This document shows, in pieces, positions 8,749 to 17,095 of a stretch of 58,157 bases of DNA (positions are counted from its first letter, which is position 1; the number at the start of each line of letters is the position of its first letter). The DNA is from an uncultured Polaribacter sp. (GTDB lineage: Bacteria > Bacteroidota > Bacteroidia > Flavobacteriales > Flavobacteriaceae): the NCBI GenBank assembly GCA_943787375.1, contig CALSME010000008.1, positions 1 through 58,157 of the forward strand, given 5' to 3'. Below the pieces are notes generated by a model that was not told where the DNA came from, did not search any database, and worked only from the letters and a program-made list of their open reading frames with translations. Made by a program: the position numbers and the translations under genes.

Positions 8749-9968
8749 CCTTTTTTCTCATACCTCAAACTGCCTGTTTCTATGCCAATCGCAATTCTTG
8801 CTAATATCGTAAACACCAAAGCACCCATTGCCCAGATCCCTATGGTAACCCCAATTTCAATGCCTGTTGGTGTGTATTCTGCAATTTTACCATAAGGTCC
8901 AGGAATAAACCCTGGAATGATTAGACCAAAACCTTTTTCAATCCAAATAGCAACAAAAAGAAGAAAGCAAGCAAAATAGAGCACCTTTAAATTGTTTCGT
9001 AGTTTATGAAATGTAAGAAGAATAGTTGCAAAAACATTCATAGAAATTGCTGTCCATATCCAAGGCAATAATGCCGTTTTACCTTCTAAGCCAAAGAATA
9101 AATAATATGCACTTTCGCTATGGTGAGTTGGTGCATAAAACTCTTTAAACAATTCAGAAACCAACATAATTATGTTTATTTGAGCCGCAACAGTAACAAC
9201 CAATGCAATTTTATTTATGGTTTTATCTTCAATTTTAAATTCAGTAAAACTTCTAATAATAGCTAATACCAAAATGATTAAAGCAGGTCCGGCTGCAAAA
9301 GCAGAAGCCAAAAAACGGGGTCCCAATAAAGCATTATTCCAGAAAGGTCTTGCTTGTAAGCCTTGATATAGAAAAGCGGTAACTAAATGAATTCCAACTG
9401 CCCAAAATACAGAAATTAAAGCACCGGGCAAATACACCTTTTTTTTAGACTCTTTTCCTTGATAGTGTCTAAATAATATGTAAAAAGGAATACTAATATT
9501 GATAAATAAATAGCCATTTAAAGCAATTACATCCCATGTAAGCATTGAATTCGGAAAGTTAAAAACCCCTATTCCTGGCAGCATATGCCATAAAACGGAC
9601 GGGCCTCCCATGTCGGCAACTACAAATGCTAAACACATAATGAGTGCTGCAACAGCGATTCCTTCCCCGATTAATACTGCTTGTTTAAAGTCAATATCTT
9701 TTAACACATACGTTGGCATTACTAACATTACTGCCGCCGCCGCTACACCTACTAAAAAAGTAAAGTTAGAAATGTATAAACCCCAACTTACCCTGTCTGT
9801 CATTCCAGTAGCACATAGGCCATGTTCTAATTGGATCGAATAACAATACATCCCAACCAACATTACAAATGTTAAAAACGCTACCCATAAATGATATTTT
9901 TTAGAGCCGTGAGTAATTAGATCTAAACTATCTTTCACTAAACTTATAAAAACATTAAGTTTCCCCAT
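8745..9968 (-). CDS. NrfD/PsrC-family membrane quinol dehydrogenase subunit
   Basis: 407 residues, about ten hydrophobic helices, inner membrane. It fits the long NrfD branch (DsrP/HmcC-like) by the HLWVAFL start, SWGLYISNFTFLVG near residue 85, and the C-terminal PGFIPGPYGKIAEYTPTGIEI segment. These proteins oxidise menaquinol and pass electrons to a partner iron-sulfur protein, here encoded 10 bases upstream. Last gene of the nap operon. In the absence of napC or napGH nearby, I infer that this pair feeds electrons to NapA through the two multihaem cytochromes. Confidence 0.88.
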   Translation of the reverse strand: MGKLNVFISLVKDSLDLITHGSKKYHLWVAFLTFVMLVGMYCYSIQLEHGLCATGMTDRVSWGLYISNFTFLVGVAAAAVMLVMPTYVLKDIDFKQAVLIGEGIAVAALIMCLAFVVADMGGPSVLWHMLPGIGVFNFPNSMLTWDVIALNGYLFINISIPFYILFRHYQGKESKKKVYLPGALISVFWAVGIHLVTAFLYQGLQARPFWNNALLGPRFLASAFAAGPALIILVLAIIRSFTEFKIEDKTINKIALVVTVAAQINIIMLVSELFKEFYAPTHHSESAYYLFFGLEGKTALLPWIWTAISMNVFATILLTFHKLRNNLKVLYFACFLLFVAIWIEKGFGLIIPGFIPGPYGKIAEYTPTGIEIGVTIGIWAMGALVFTILARIAIGIETGSLRYEKKG

Positions 9969-9978
9969 TGTATCTGTT

Positions 9979-11175
9979 TTAATCCATAAAGTACCAGAAC
10001 TTTGGCTCTGTTCCTAAATCTTCTTTTAATCGAAATACTTTTTTATTCTCTAAGACCCAACGTATGGTGCTGTCTGGATCTAGTAAATTTCCAAAAACAC
10101 GTGCACCTGTTGGACATGCTTCAACACAGGCAGGGTTTTCTCCTGCTCTAGAGCGTTGTACACAGAATGTACATTTTTCTACGACGCCTTTTTTACGCAT
10201 TCTATTTCCTAAATAATGTTGTTTTTTATTAACTTCTTCTTCGGGTACTTCGGGTTTACTCCAATTAAATCTTCTTCCATCATAAGGGCAAGCTGCCATA
10301 CAGTACCTACATCCCACACACCAATCATAATCTACCACAACCAATCCGTCATCTTCACGCCAAGTTGCTTGTACTGGGCATACATCTACACAAGGCGGAT
10401 TGTCGCAATGAAAACACTGGGTGCCCATATAAAAATGGCCTTCGGCGGGTACTTCATGATAATAATTGTCATCAGCCTCATTAAAGTTAAATCCTTTTCC
10501 GTCTTCCATTTCGTGAATACGAATATATTGCATTTGTGAATCTCTATCTTGATTATTCTCTTCGACACATGCACTCACACAATCCATATATCCTTGGCAT
10601 TTAGAAATATTAAAAGCATAACCAAACAAAACATCATCTTCTGCATTTTTAGATGACATACTGATCTTCTTCCCAGTGCGTAGTTGATAAGAACGTACCA
10701 ATCTACTTACGGTTGCTTTTTTTTCATCATTTTCCATCAGCTTATAGTTGCCTTTAAACTGTTCTTCCCAATCTATTTGTAATTTTTCTTTTGATTCCTC
10801 ACTCGCTACTAAACTTGTACATGAAGATACGGCTCCAGCACCAATTAGTAAACTTGCGGTTAATTTCTTAAAAGCACTTCGCCTGTCCATTTTTACATCA
10901 AAAACTTGATCGAAACCATCTTTTTTTCGTTCATCTCCAATAGCAGCATCGACTGCTCCTTCAAAAAATTCCTGCTCACTAATAGGTAACTCCTCTTTAT
11001 TAGAACTACAGCTTCCAGAGGCACTACCACAACCACATAATGACGTTGTTTTAGCAACTTCTTGACGGTGGGAACCACAACTACCAAGAGCACTTCCGCA
11101 TCCACAACTTCCCGATTTTTTTTGTTTGGTAGGACTATTCATTTGTAATTTAAAATATTTTCCTATTTCGCTCAT
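9979..11175 (-). CDS. Four-cluster ferredoxin subunit with Cys-rich pre-Tat extension
   Basis: 398 residues. The C-terminal 220 residues hold four [4Fe-4S] motifs: CQGYMDCVSACVEENN, CFHCDNPPCVDVCPV, CVGCRYCMAACPYDGR and CTFCV...CVEACPTGA, as in PsrB/NrfC/HybA electron-transfer subunits. A Tat motif (RRSAFKK) lies at residues 98-104 with a lipobox-like VSSC ending at Cys119, so the mature part is probably a periplasmic, membrane-tethered lipoprotein. Before the Tat motif are two repeats, CGCGSALGSC (24-33) and CGCGSASGSC (47-56), plus an acidic stretch; such a long Cys-rich leader is unusual. The gene is 10 bases upstream of the NrfD-like gene and is its likely partner. Confidence 0.88.
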   Translation of the reverse strand: MSEIGKYFKLQMNSPTKQKKSGSCGCGSALGSCGSHRQEVAKTTSLCGCGSASGSCSSNKEELPISEQEFFEGAVDAAIGDERKKDGFDQVFDVKMDRRSAFKKLTASLLIGAGAVSSCTSLVASEESKEKLQIDWEEQFKGNYKLMENDEKKATVSRLVRSYQLRTGKKISMSSKNAEDDVLFGYAFNISKCQGYMDCVSACVEENNQDRDSQMQYIRIHEMEDGKGFNFNEADDNYYHEVPAEGHFYMGTQCFHCDNPPCVDVCPVQATWREDDGLVVVDYDWCVGCRYCMAACPYDGRRFNWSKPEVPEEEVNKKQHYLGNRMRKKGVVEKCTFCVQRSRAGENPACVEACPTGARVFGNLLDPDSTIRWVLENKKVFRLKEDLGTEPKFWYFMD

Positions 11176-11219
11176 ATTTATATATTATAGCTGTAATTAG
11201 CTTTAAAGGGGAGGATTCG

Positions 11220-11849
11220 TTATTTTCTTTCTTCTACTTTTTGAGTATTAAATCTTGCAGGCCATTTGGTATCAAAACTTGGAGAATGTGGATTATGACA
11301 ATTTACACATGTCATAGAAACCCTTGGTGGCGCCCAACTTTCAATACGTTTTCCATGTGCACCGCCTATCCAATCTTTATATTCTTTTTGATGGCATTGG
11401 CTGCATAGTTTATAACTCTTATTAAAATCAATGGTATGTGTTGTTAAGCTTTTTAAATTATCCATGTTATCTCCATTATGGCAGGTAACACAATTCATTA
11501 CTTCTTGATTTGCATGATTTAATTTTATATTCCAATGTGCTTTTTTAAGACCAGCACTATGCATCTTTTTTAAAGTCTTACTATGGCATTCTGTACATTT
11601 AAAGGATTTAATTTCATCCTTTCGGTTTGGAATTGAAAACAGAATCTCATTTTCAGTTATTTCTAACAAATTTAGACCGTTAATATATTTTTCTGAAGAG
11701 ATTGAAGTTCCTTTATAATGTTTACTTTCGGCTTTAATTTTATCTGTAAGACTGTGATATTCGTCTTCTTTATGATTTTTACAAGACGAAACAAAAAGAA
11801 TCGCAAAAAAGCAAAAGCATAAAAAAGGGATAGATGGTTTTGTATTCAT
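11220..11849 (-). CDS. Tetrahaem c-type cytochrome, lipoprotein
   Basis: 209 residues. A lipoprotein signal ends in FVSSC (Cys23). Four haem-binding motifs follow: CTECH (85-89), CVTCH (120-124), CSQCH (149-153) and CVNCH (181-185), with extra His residues available as distal ligands. It lacks the transmembrane helix plus Met/His pattern of NapC/NrfH, so it is not a quinol-oxidising NapC. Its start overlaps the stop of the four-haem NapB gene by 4 bases, so the two are co-translated. It probably shuttles electrons between the quinol dehydrogenase module and NapB on the periplasmic face of a membrane. Confidence 0.85.
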   Translation of the reverse strand: MNTKPSIPFLCFCFFAILFVSSCKNHKEDEYHSLTDKIKAESKHYKGTSISSEKYINGLNLLEITENEILFSIPNRKDEIKSFKCTECHSKTLKKMHSAGLKKAHWNIKLNHANQEVMNCVTCHNGDNMDNLKSLTTHTIDFNKSYKLCSQCHQKEYKDWIGGAHGKRIESWAPPRVSMTCVNCHNPHSPSFDTKWPARFNTQKVEERK

Positions 11850-12538
11850 TGGTTTTTGAAATTTCTTACAAAAGTTTTTACATGTTCAATAACCTTATTA
11901 TTAGGCACGTGGCATTGGCGACAGTTAATTCGTTCTGGATGTGAAACTCTAATTTCTTTTGGAGCTCCTGGCCCAGCATGACAGGCTAAACAATTTTCAC
12001 GCATTTGAAGTTGATGTGGAATGACTGGCGGACTCTCTTCCAAGGCATTATTCGAACCTACCAATGGGGGTTTTCCTTTTTTAAAGTTTGATTTTTTAAA
12101 TATTTTTTGAGTATTCTGGGGCACATGGCACTGTCGGCAATTAACCATTTTTGGGTGAGGCGTTATTGGTGCATATGCTTTTAGTTTTTCTGTAAACCCT
12201 CCATTTTCATGACATTTTAAACAGCTATTCCCTCCCATATTTCGTTCATTTTCTACTTTATGTGGAATACTTGGTGGAGCTCCATGATATGCTCTATTAT
12301 TATAATAGGTGTTTATAGTGCGTTGATGAGTTTCATCAATTGGCATGTTCACGTAATCTAAAGCAAATTCTGATCGCTCAAAGACTCCTGATTCTGAAGG
12401 TATTATTGATGTTGTCTTGTTTTTATTAATGGGAATATAAGCTTCTTCAAGTCCTATATAATAACTGTAATTCCACACAACTATAAAAGCAATAAATAAA
12501 AGTATAAAAAGTAAAATGAGCGCCAATCTTTTTTTCAT
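11846..12538 (-). CDS. napB: NapB-like nitrate reductase cytochrome subunit with four haem sites
   Basis: 230 residues. Classical NapB is a soluble dihaem protein of about 150 residues. Here an uncleaved N-terminal membrane anchor (about 5-28) is followed by the NapB segment RAYHGAPPSIPH (82-93) and two NapB-style haem pairs: CLKCH (106-110) with CRQCH (134-138), and CLACH (183-187) with CRQCH (206-210). Each pair is preceded by an IPH motif and ended by QCHVP, so the gene looks like an internal duplication of NapB. It passes electrons to NapA. The spacing to napA is 3 bases. Confidence 0.88.
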   Translation of the reverse strand: MKKRLALILLFILLFIAFIVVWNYSYYIGLEEAYIPINKNKTTSIIPSESGVFERSEFALDYVNMPIDETHQRTINTYYNNRAYHGAPPSIPHKVENERNMGGNSCLKCHENGGFTEKLKAYAPITPHPKMVNCRQCHVPQNTQKIFKKSNFKKGKPPLVGSNNALEESPPVIPHQLQMRENCLACHAGPGAPKEIRVSHPERINCRQCHVPNNKVIEHVKTFVRNFKNQ

Positions 12539-12541
12539 AAC

Positions 12542-14869
12542 CTATACTTTTTCTAACTTAACCGCACATTTTTTATAATCCGGCTCTTTTGAAATTGGAC
12601 AGAAAGAATCTAACGTAATGTCATTAATCAACAGGTTTTCATCAAAAAAAGGAACGAACACTTGCATTGGTGCGGGTATTCCTCGTTGATTTATAGCTAC
12701 AGGTAAAATAATTTCACCTCGCCTTGTGGTTAGCTTCACTTTATCTCCTGTGCGTATTTGCATTCTTTTTGCATCTTCTGGATTTAATTCTACATAGGAG
12801 TGCGGCATTGCTTTGTGCAAAACTGGAATTCTTCGGGTCATAGAACCTGTGTGCCAGTGTTCAAGAACACGTCCTGTACAAAGCCAATATGGATATTCTT
12901 TATCTGGCGATTCTGCAGCTGGTTCGTATGGGCGTTGCCAAATAATTGCTTTCCCATCTGGCTTTCCATAGAAATGAAAATCTTTTCCATTTGTACAAGC
13001 TGGGTCGTATTTAGAGTTGAAACGCCACTTTGTAGATTTGCCATCTACATAGGGCCACATAGCTCCTGGTTGTTTTTTTAAGACTTCTAAAGGTGCCATG
13101 TTGTGTTTTTTTCCTACATGATGCCTCTGGTATTCCTTATAAATTTCTTCAATATGCGTTGCTTCCTTATAATAAAATTGTTTTTCAAACCCCATTCTTT
13201 TGGCAACTTCTATTAATTGCCATGTGTCACTCATAGCCTCTCCAGGAGGAGAAACCATTTGCTCAAAATACTGAGTTCTACGTTCAGAGTTCCCATACAT
13301 TCCTTCACGTTCTATCCACATTGCTGAAGGTAATATGACATCAGCGATATCGGTTGTTGGTGTTGGATAGATGTCAGAGACAACGATAAATCGTCCTTCT
13401 TTATTTGCCCCATCTCGATACCGTTTCAATTTTGGCATGGTAACCATTGGATTGGTTACTTGTATCCACATAAAACGGATATCGCCTCGATCTAATGCTC
13501 TAAACATTTCTACCGTATGGTAGGTAGGTTTTGGATCTATATTTTCTACGGGTACCTCCCAAATTTTTGCAGCAAATTCCCGATGTTTTTTATTCATGAC
13601 CACTCCGTGTGGCAATTTATGTGTTAATGTACCTACTTCTCTAACGGTACCACAAGCCGATGGCTGACCTGTTAATGAAAACGGGCTATTCCCTGGTGTT
13701 GAAATTTTACCTGTTAATAAATGAATATTGTAAATGATATTATTCATCCAAGTACCTCTACTGTGCTGGTTTGGGCCCATGCACCAAAAAGACATTACTT
13801 TTTTATTAGGATCGCCATAATAAGCAGCCAAATATTTAATGTCTTTAGCGGATACACCAGACATTTTCTCAACTTTCTCTGGGGTATAATCGTTTAAAAA
13901 CTCTTTGTAAGTTTCAAAATCTATCTTTTCTGGTCTGTCTTTAAATTTAAAATTATCTTCTAACCCATACCCCATATTGGTCAATCCTTTACTAAAATTA
14001 CAGTGTTTTTCAACAAAAGAGGTATGAACCCAACCATTTTTTATAATTTCATAGCATATCGCATTTCCAACGGCTAAATCTGTTTGAGGAAGAAAAAGTA
14101 TTGATTTGTCTGCCGCCATACTTGTTCGGGTAGTACGCGTTGTAAAATCAATAATTTTAGCAGCTCTTTTTAAACGTTGATCTAACATTCTAGAAAATAA
14201 AACGGGATGCATTTCTGCCATATTATTCCCCCATAAAACATAGACATTGGCATGATCTATATCTTCGTAACATCCCATAGGTTCATCGAGTCCAAAAGAA
14301 GTTAAGAACCCTGTTACTGCTGACGCCATACATAAACGAGCATTGGCTTCAACATTATTTGTGCCAATACAGCCTTTAAATAATTTAGAGGCTACATAAC
14401 CATCGGGAATCGTCCATTGTCCAGAACCATAAATTGATACTGAATCTTTTCCGAAATCCTTTATGGTTTCTTTCATTTTTGAAGCAATTAAATCCAATGC
14501 TTCTTTCATAGAGGTTTCTACGTATTTTCCATTTTTCTTTACTAAGGGTTTTGTCAAACGGTCTTTTCCATACATAGCAATTACAGAATGATACCCTTTT
14601 ACACAACACAAACCTTTATTTACTGTCGATTTTGGATCTCCTTTTACTGCTACAGCTTTCCCTTTTTCAATTCCGATTAACACCCCACAACCAACACCAC
14701 AAAATCTGCAAGGTGCTTTTTTCCAATTTAATAAACTTCCTTTTGGCAACCCTCGTTCTTGTTCTTCGGCAAAGAGAATTCCTGGAAACATAGTTGCAGC
14801 TGCTGTCATTGCAGATAACATTGCCATTTTCTTTATAAAACTCCGTCTGTTTGTTGTTGAAGTATACAT
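12542..14869 (-). CDS. napA: Periplasmic nitrate reductase catalytic subunit
   Basis: 775 residues. NapA reduces nitrate to nitrite with a bis-MGD molybdenum cofactor. A Tat signal (NRRSFIKK at 7-14) gives export of the folded protein. One [4Fe-4S] cluster is held by Cys54, Cys57, Cys61 and Cys89 (CRFCGVGC then GLCCVKGY). Cys180 in NARLCMASAV is the expected Mo ligand. Later segments WGNNMAEMHPV, GPNQHSRG and HWHTGSMTRR are typical of the family. It is shorter than E. coli NapA (828 residues). The gene starts one base after the napD stop. Confidence 0.96.
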   Translation of the reverse strand: MYTSTTNRRSFIKKMAMLSAMTAAATMFPGILFAEEQERGLPKGSLLNWKKAPCRFCGVGCGVLIGIEKGKAVAVKGDPKSTVNKGLCCVKGYHSVIAMYGKDRLTKPLVKKNGKYVETSMKEALDLIASKMKETIKDFGKDSVSIYGSGQWTIPDGYVASKLFKGCIGTNNVEANARLCMASAVTGFLTSFGLDEPMGCYEDIDHANVYVLWGNNMAEMHPVLFSRMLDQRLKRAAKIIDFTTRTTRTSMAADKSILFLPQTDLAVGNAICYEIIKNGWVHTSFVEKHCNFSKGLTNMGYGLEDNFKFKDRPEKIDFETYKEFLNDYTPEKVEKMSGVSAKDIKYLAAYYGDPNKKVMSFWCMGPNQHSRGTWMNNIIYNIHLLTGKISTPGNSPFSLTGQPSACGTVREVGTLTHKLPHGVVMNKKHREFAAKIWEVPVENIDPKPTYHTVEMFRALDRGDIRFMWIQVTNPMVTMPKLKRYRDGANKEGRFIVVSDIYPTPTTDIADVILPSAMWIEREGMYGNSERRTQYFEQMVSPPGEAMSDTWQLIEVAKRMGFEKQFYYKEATHIEEIYKEYQRHHVGKKHNMAPLEVLKKQPGAMWPYVDGKSTKWRFNSKYDPACTNGKDFHFYGKPDGKAIIWQRPYEPAAESPDKEYPYWLCTGRVLEHWHTGSMTRRIPVLHKAMPHSYVELNPEDAKRMQIRTGDKVKLTTRRGEIILPVAINQRGIPAPMQVFVPFFDENLLINDITLDSFCPISKEPDYKKCAVKLEKV

Positions 14870-14870
14870 G

Positions 14871-15110
14871 TTAGTGCTCTTTTGGTGTATTAAATCCAGA
14901 AACCATTGCTAATAACTTTAGACTCTCTATGGCATCAAATTTTATTTTTAAAACTTCTTCTTCTTCTTTATTTTCTGTTTCTGTTACCACAACAAGAATC
15001 TCTTCATTTTTTGCAGAGACCACATCACATCCTTGTATCTCTGAAATGGCAGTAACTAATTCTTCTTTTCGTCCTTGATGTGGATGTGCTAAATAGCTTT
15101 TTATAGGCAT
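14871..15110 (-). CDS. napD: NapD-family chaperone for NapA
   Basis: 79 residues, close to the usual 80-90. NapD binds the NapA Tat signal and prevents export until the cofactor is inserted. The ferredoxin-like beta-alpha-beta pattern is visible: SYLAHPHQGRKEELVTAI, then IQGCDVVSA, then EEILVVVTE. First gene of the nap operon proper, directly upstream of napA with one base between. Its promoter region carries the palindrome at 15160-15173. Confidence 0.88.
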   Translation of the reverse strand: MPIKSYLAHPHQGRKEELVTAISEIQGCDVVSAKNEEILVVVTETENKEEEEVLKIKFDAIESLKLLAMVSGFNTPKEH

Positions 15111-15129
15111 AAAGTACTTTTTATTCTAA

Positions 15130-15173
15130 CAAATTTCGGGCTATTTGAAAAGAAAAAACATGACATTTATCAT
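15130..15173 (-). promoter_or_regulatory. napD promoter: Crp/Fnr-type operator plus -7 element
   Basis: Operator ATGACATTTATCAT at 15160-15173 (extended palindrome CATGA-N6-TCATG, 15159-15174). On the minus strand, 22 bases further on, comes GAAATTTG (15130-15137), one mismatch from TAnnTTTG. The operator centre falls about 41-43 bases before the predicted transcription start, the place where Crp/Fnr activators contact RNA polymerase (class II). The same arrangement, base for base in spacing, precedes the barrel-protein gene. Confidence 0.6.
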
Positions 15174-15192
15174 GAGGATATCTCAAGTTATT

Positions 15193-16425
15193 TTATTTCT
15201 TTAATGAAAAAAGGGTTGGCTTAATGATAACCATCACCCATCCCCAATTGTTTGTATTGTTCTCATTATTTTCTTTTAGAACATGCATTCCATCAGAAGC
15301 TATCATTTGTGAATATCCTGCTTTAATTCCGATCTCTTTTGTGAAATTATATCCGTAAACCAAATCAATTTCTGTCCCTAATTGTTTCGAAACGGTAGCA
15401 TTAATATTTGCTGCTGCAGAAAAATTATGAGCAAACACCGTTAAATTTGTTTTAGAATTTAAATTAAAATTAGCCTTCACATATAGGTCCAATAAGCCTA
15501 CGTTATTATAATGATTTCCAACGTAGAAATAATCCATAAGTCCATTAAATTTATGATTGGTTCCATAAAAAGGAGTGAATGCATTATTTTTATCTGCTGC
15601 TATATGATAATCATTTCCACTTTGTAACTCGATACCCAAACCAAATATCGTTTTATCTGATGCTTTATAGTTCGCTTCCAAACCTAATAAATAGGCATTT
15701 ATATTCTTATTTTCAACATCGTTTCCAAATTGGTAATATAAATTTGAGGTAATATTTATAGGACTCTTTTTTATTTTTAAGTGCATGCCAGTAGTTTGAC
15801 TGTATTTTAGATCGTTGAGCGCTTGTAATCCATTGTTTAAGAATAAAAAGCTACCAGAAAAAGCACTCCAATCTTTATGTAGCCATACATATTGCATTGC
15901 TTTGTATGTTTTTTGAGTGGTTAAATTTGTTCCCGTTAGATTTTCTTTGGATTGATTGAAAGCCAAACCAATATCCATTTTAAAAGCCCCTTCTTTATAA
16001 CTTACTAAAGCTAAATCATGACTACGAGCTTGTTGAACCCAACCTACGTTCCCAAAAATTCTACTGTCATCATAAACGATTTCTTGGCGCCCTAATTTTA
16101 ACGACCAAGCAGCAAACAGTAATTCGCCCCATACCTGATGTAGCCCTAAACCATTATTATCGGCTACATTTAATTGGGGTACATCTCCCCAAACCCTTAC
16201 ATCTTGTATACTTATATATAGGTTTAATTTTTCGATTGCATGAGATACATTTAATCGTGTCCTTTGTGAGGTAAAAAAAGCGGCTTTGGTATCGTCTGGA
16301 AACAACGTTTTAAAACCGTGCCGATATTCGGATCGAGGACGTATCTCTACATCAAATTTTGTTTGCGCAAATCCTTTTGCTATTAAAAGTAATAAAAAAG
16401 CTAAAATAAGTTGTACATGCTTCAT
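15193..16425 (-). CDS. Outer-membrane beta-barrel, alginate-export-like family
   Basis: 410 residues with a signal peptide ending near FAQ (residue 20). The body alternates polar and hydrophobic residues with aromatic girdle positions and many Y/W/F strand ends, as expected for a barrel. RPRSEYRHG, TSQRTRLN and LKLGRQEIVYDD (about 110-130) are hallmarks of the Alginate_exp family, which in Bacteroidota often turns up beside respiratory genes and need not export alginate. It stands 82 bases upstream of napD with its own promoter and the same operator, so I infer passage of nitrate or nitrite through the outer membrane. Confidence 0.8.
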   Translation of the reverse strand: MKHVQLILAFLLLLIAKGFAQTKFDVEIRPRSEYRHGFKTLFPDDTKAAFFTSQRTRLNVSHAIEKLNLYISIQDVRVWGDVPQLNVADNNGLGLHQVWGELLFAAWSLKLGRQEIVYDDSRIFGNVGWVQQARSHDLALVSYKEGAFKMDIGLAFNQSKENLTGTNLTTQKTYKAMQYVWLHKDWSAFSGSFLFLNNGLQALNDLKYSQTTGMHLKIKKSPINITSNLYYQFGNDVENKNINAYLLGLEANYKASDKTIFGLGIELQSGNDYHIAADKNNAFTPFYGTNHKFNGLMDYFYVGNHYNNVGLLDLYVKANFNLNSKTNLTVFAHNFSAAANINATVSKQLGTEIDLVYGYNFTKEIGIKAGYSQMIASDGMHVLKENNENNTNNWGWVMVIIKPTLFSLKK

Positions 16426-16452
16426 AATTCAATAATTGACAGTATTATAATA

Positions 16453-16496
16453 CAAAGGTCAATTGTTTTTTAATTCTAAATTATGACAAGTATCAT
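16453..16496 (-). promoter_or_regulatory. Barrel-gene promoter: same operator and -7 spacing as napD
   Basis: Operator ATGACAAGTATCAT at 16483-16496 and GACCTTTG (minus strand, 16453-16460), separated by 22 bases exactly as at napD. Both promoters have the same single departure (G for T) from TAnnTTTG. The leader just downstream also contains an AATTGAC/GTCAATT inverted repeat (16434-16464) enclosing the perfect palindrome GTATTATAATAC (16442-16453). Confidence 0.6.
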
Positions 16497-16645
16497 GCAA
16501 TTAAAAAAAGTAAGGAAAGCACAAATCAAAAAGACGACAATGCTGTCTATTCGAAAAAGAGAATAGCATTAAAATGTTTGGAATATCATTTAATTAAAGA
16601 TACATTTAACGTGAACAAATCGTATCATTCGATAAAAAATAAAAA

Positions 16646-17095
16646 ATGAGTTTTAAAGTAACGTTTGCAACAAAATGGTCTGACTTTGACCCCAACAGAC
16701 ATATGCGCCATACCGCTTACAATGAGTATGCTGCAGAGGTAAGAATTCGTTATTTTTCGGAACAGAATTTTTCAATCCAAGAGTTTACAAAACACAATGT
16801 GGGTCCAATTTTATTTACAGAGGAAACTTCTTTTAGAAAAGAAATTCATTTAGGAGAAAACATCACAGTAAACATTTTATTGGCTGGAGTATCCTCCGAA
16901 AATGAACGTTGGAAATTAAGACACGAAGTTTTTAATGAAGCTGGAGAATTGGCCGCGGTCATCAAAGTGTATGGTGCTTGGATGGATTTAACCAAACGTA
17001 AATTAACAGCCCTTCCAAAACAAGCAAATCATTTATTTTTAAATGCAGAAAAAACAGCTGATTTTGAAGAAATTCCAATCAGCCCAAAGTCTTAA
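16646..17095 (+). CDS. Hotdog-fold acyl-CoA thioesterase
   Basis: 149 residues. The N-terminal WSDFDPNRHMRHTAYNEY matches the 4HBT/YbgC-type signature, in which the Asp near the start of the long helix (here D15) is catalytic, and VYGAWMDLTKRK is the usual strand near the end of the fold. Likely a cytosolic thioesterase on acyl-CoA or acyl-carrier substrates; the true substrate is not visible. The stop overlaps that of the opposite-strand oxidoreductase (TTAA shared). Confidence 0.8.
   Translation: MSFKVTFATKWSDFDPNRHMRHTAYNEYAAEVRIRYFSEQNFSIQEFTKHNVGPILFTEETSFRKEIHLGENITVNILLAGVSSENERWKLRHEVFNEAGELAAVIKVYGAWMDLTKRKLTALPKQANHLFLNAEKTADFEEIPISPKS

Noticed and set aside
11220..11849. NapC/NrfH identity for the tetrahaem lipoprotein
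   Set aside because: It has a lipobox instead of the membrane helix of NapC/NrfH, and the haem order differs.
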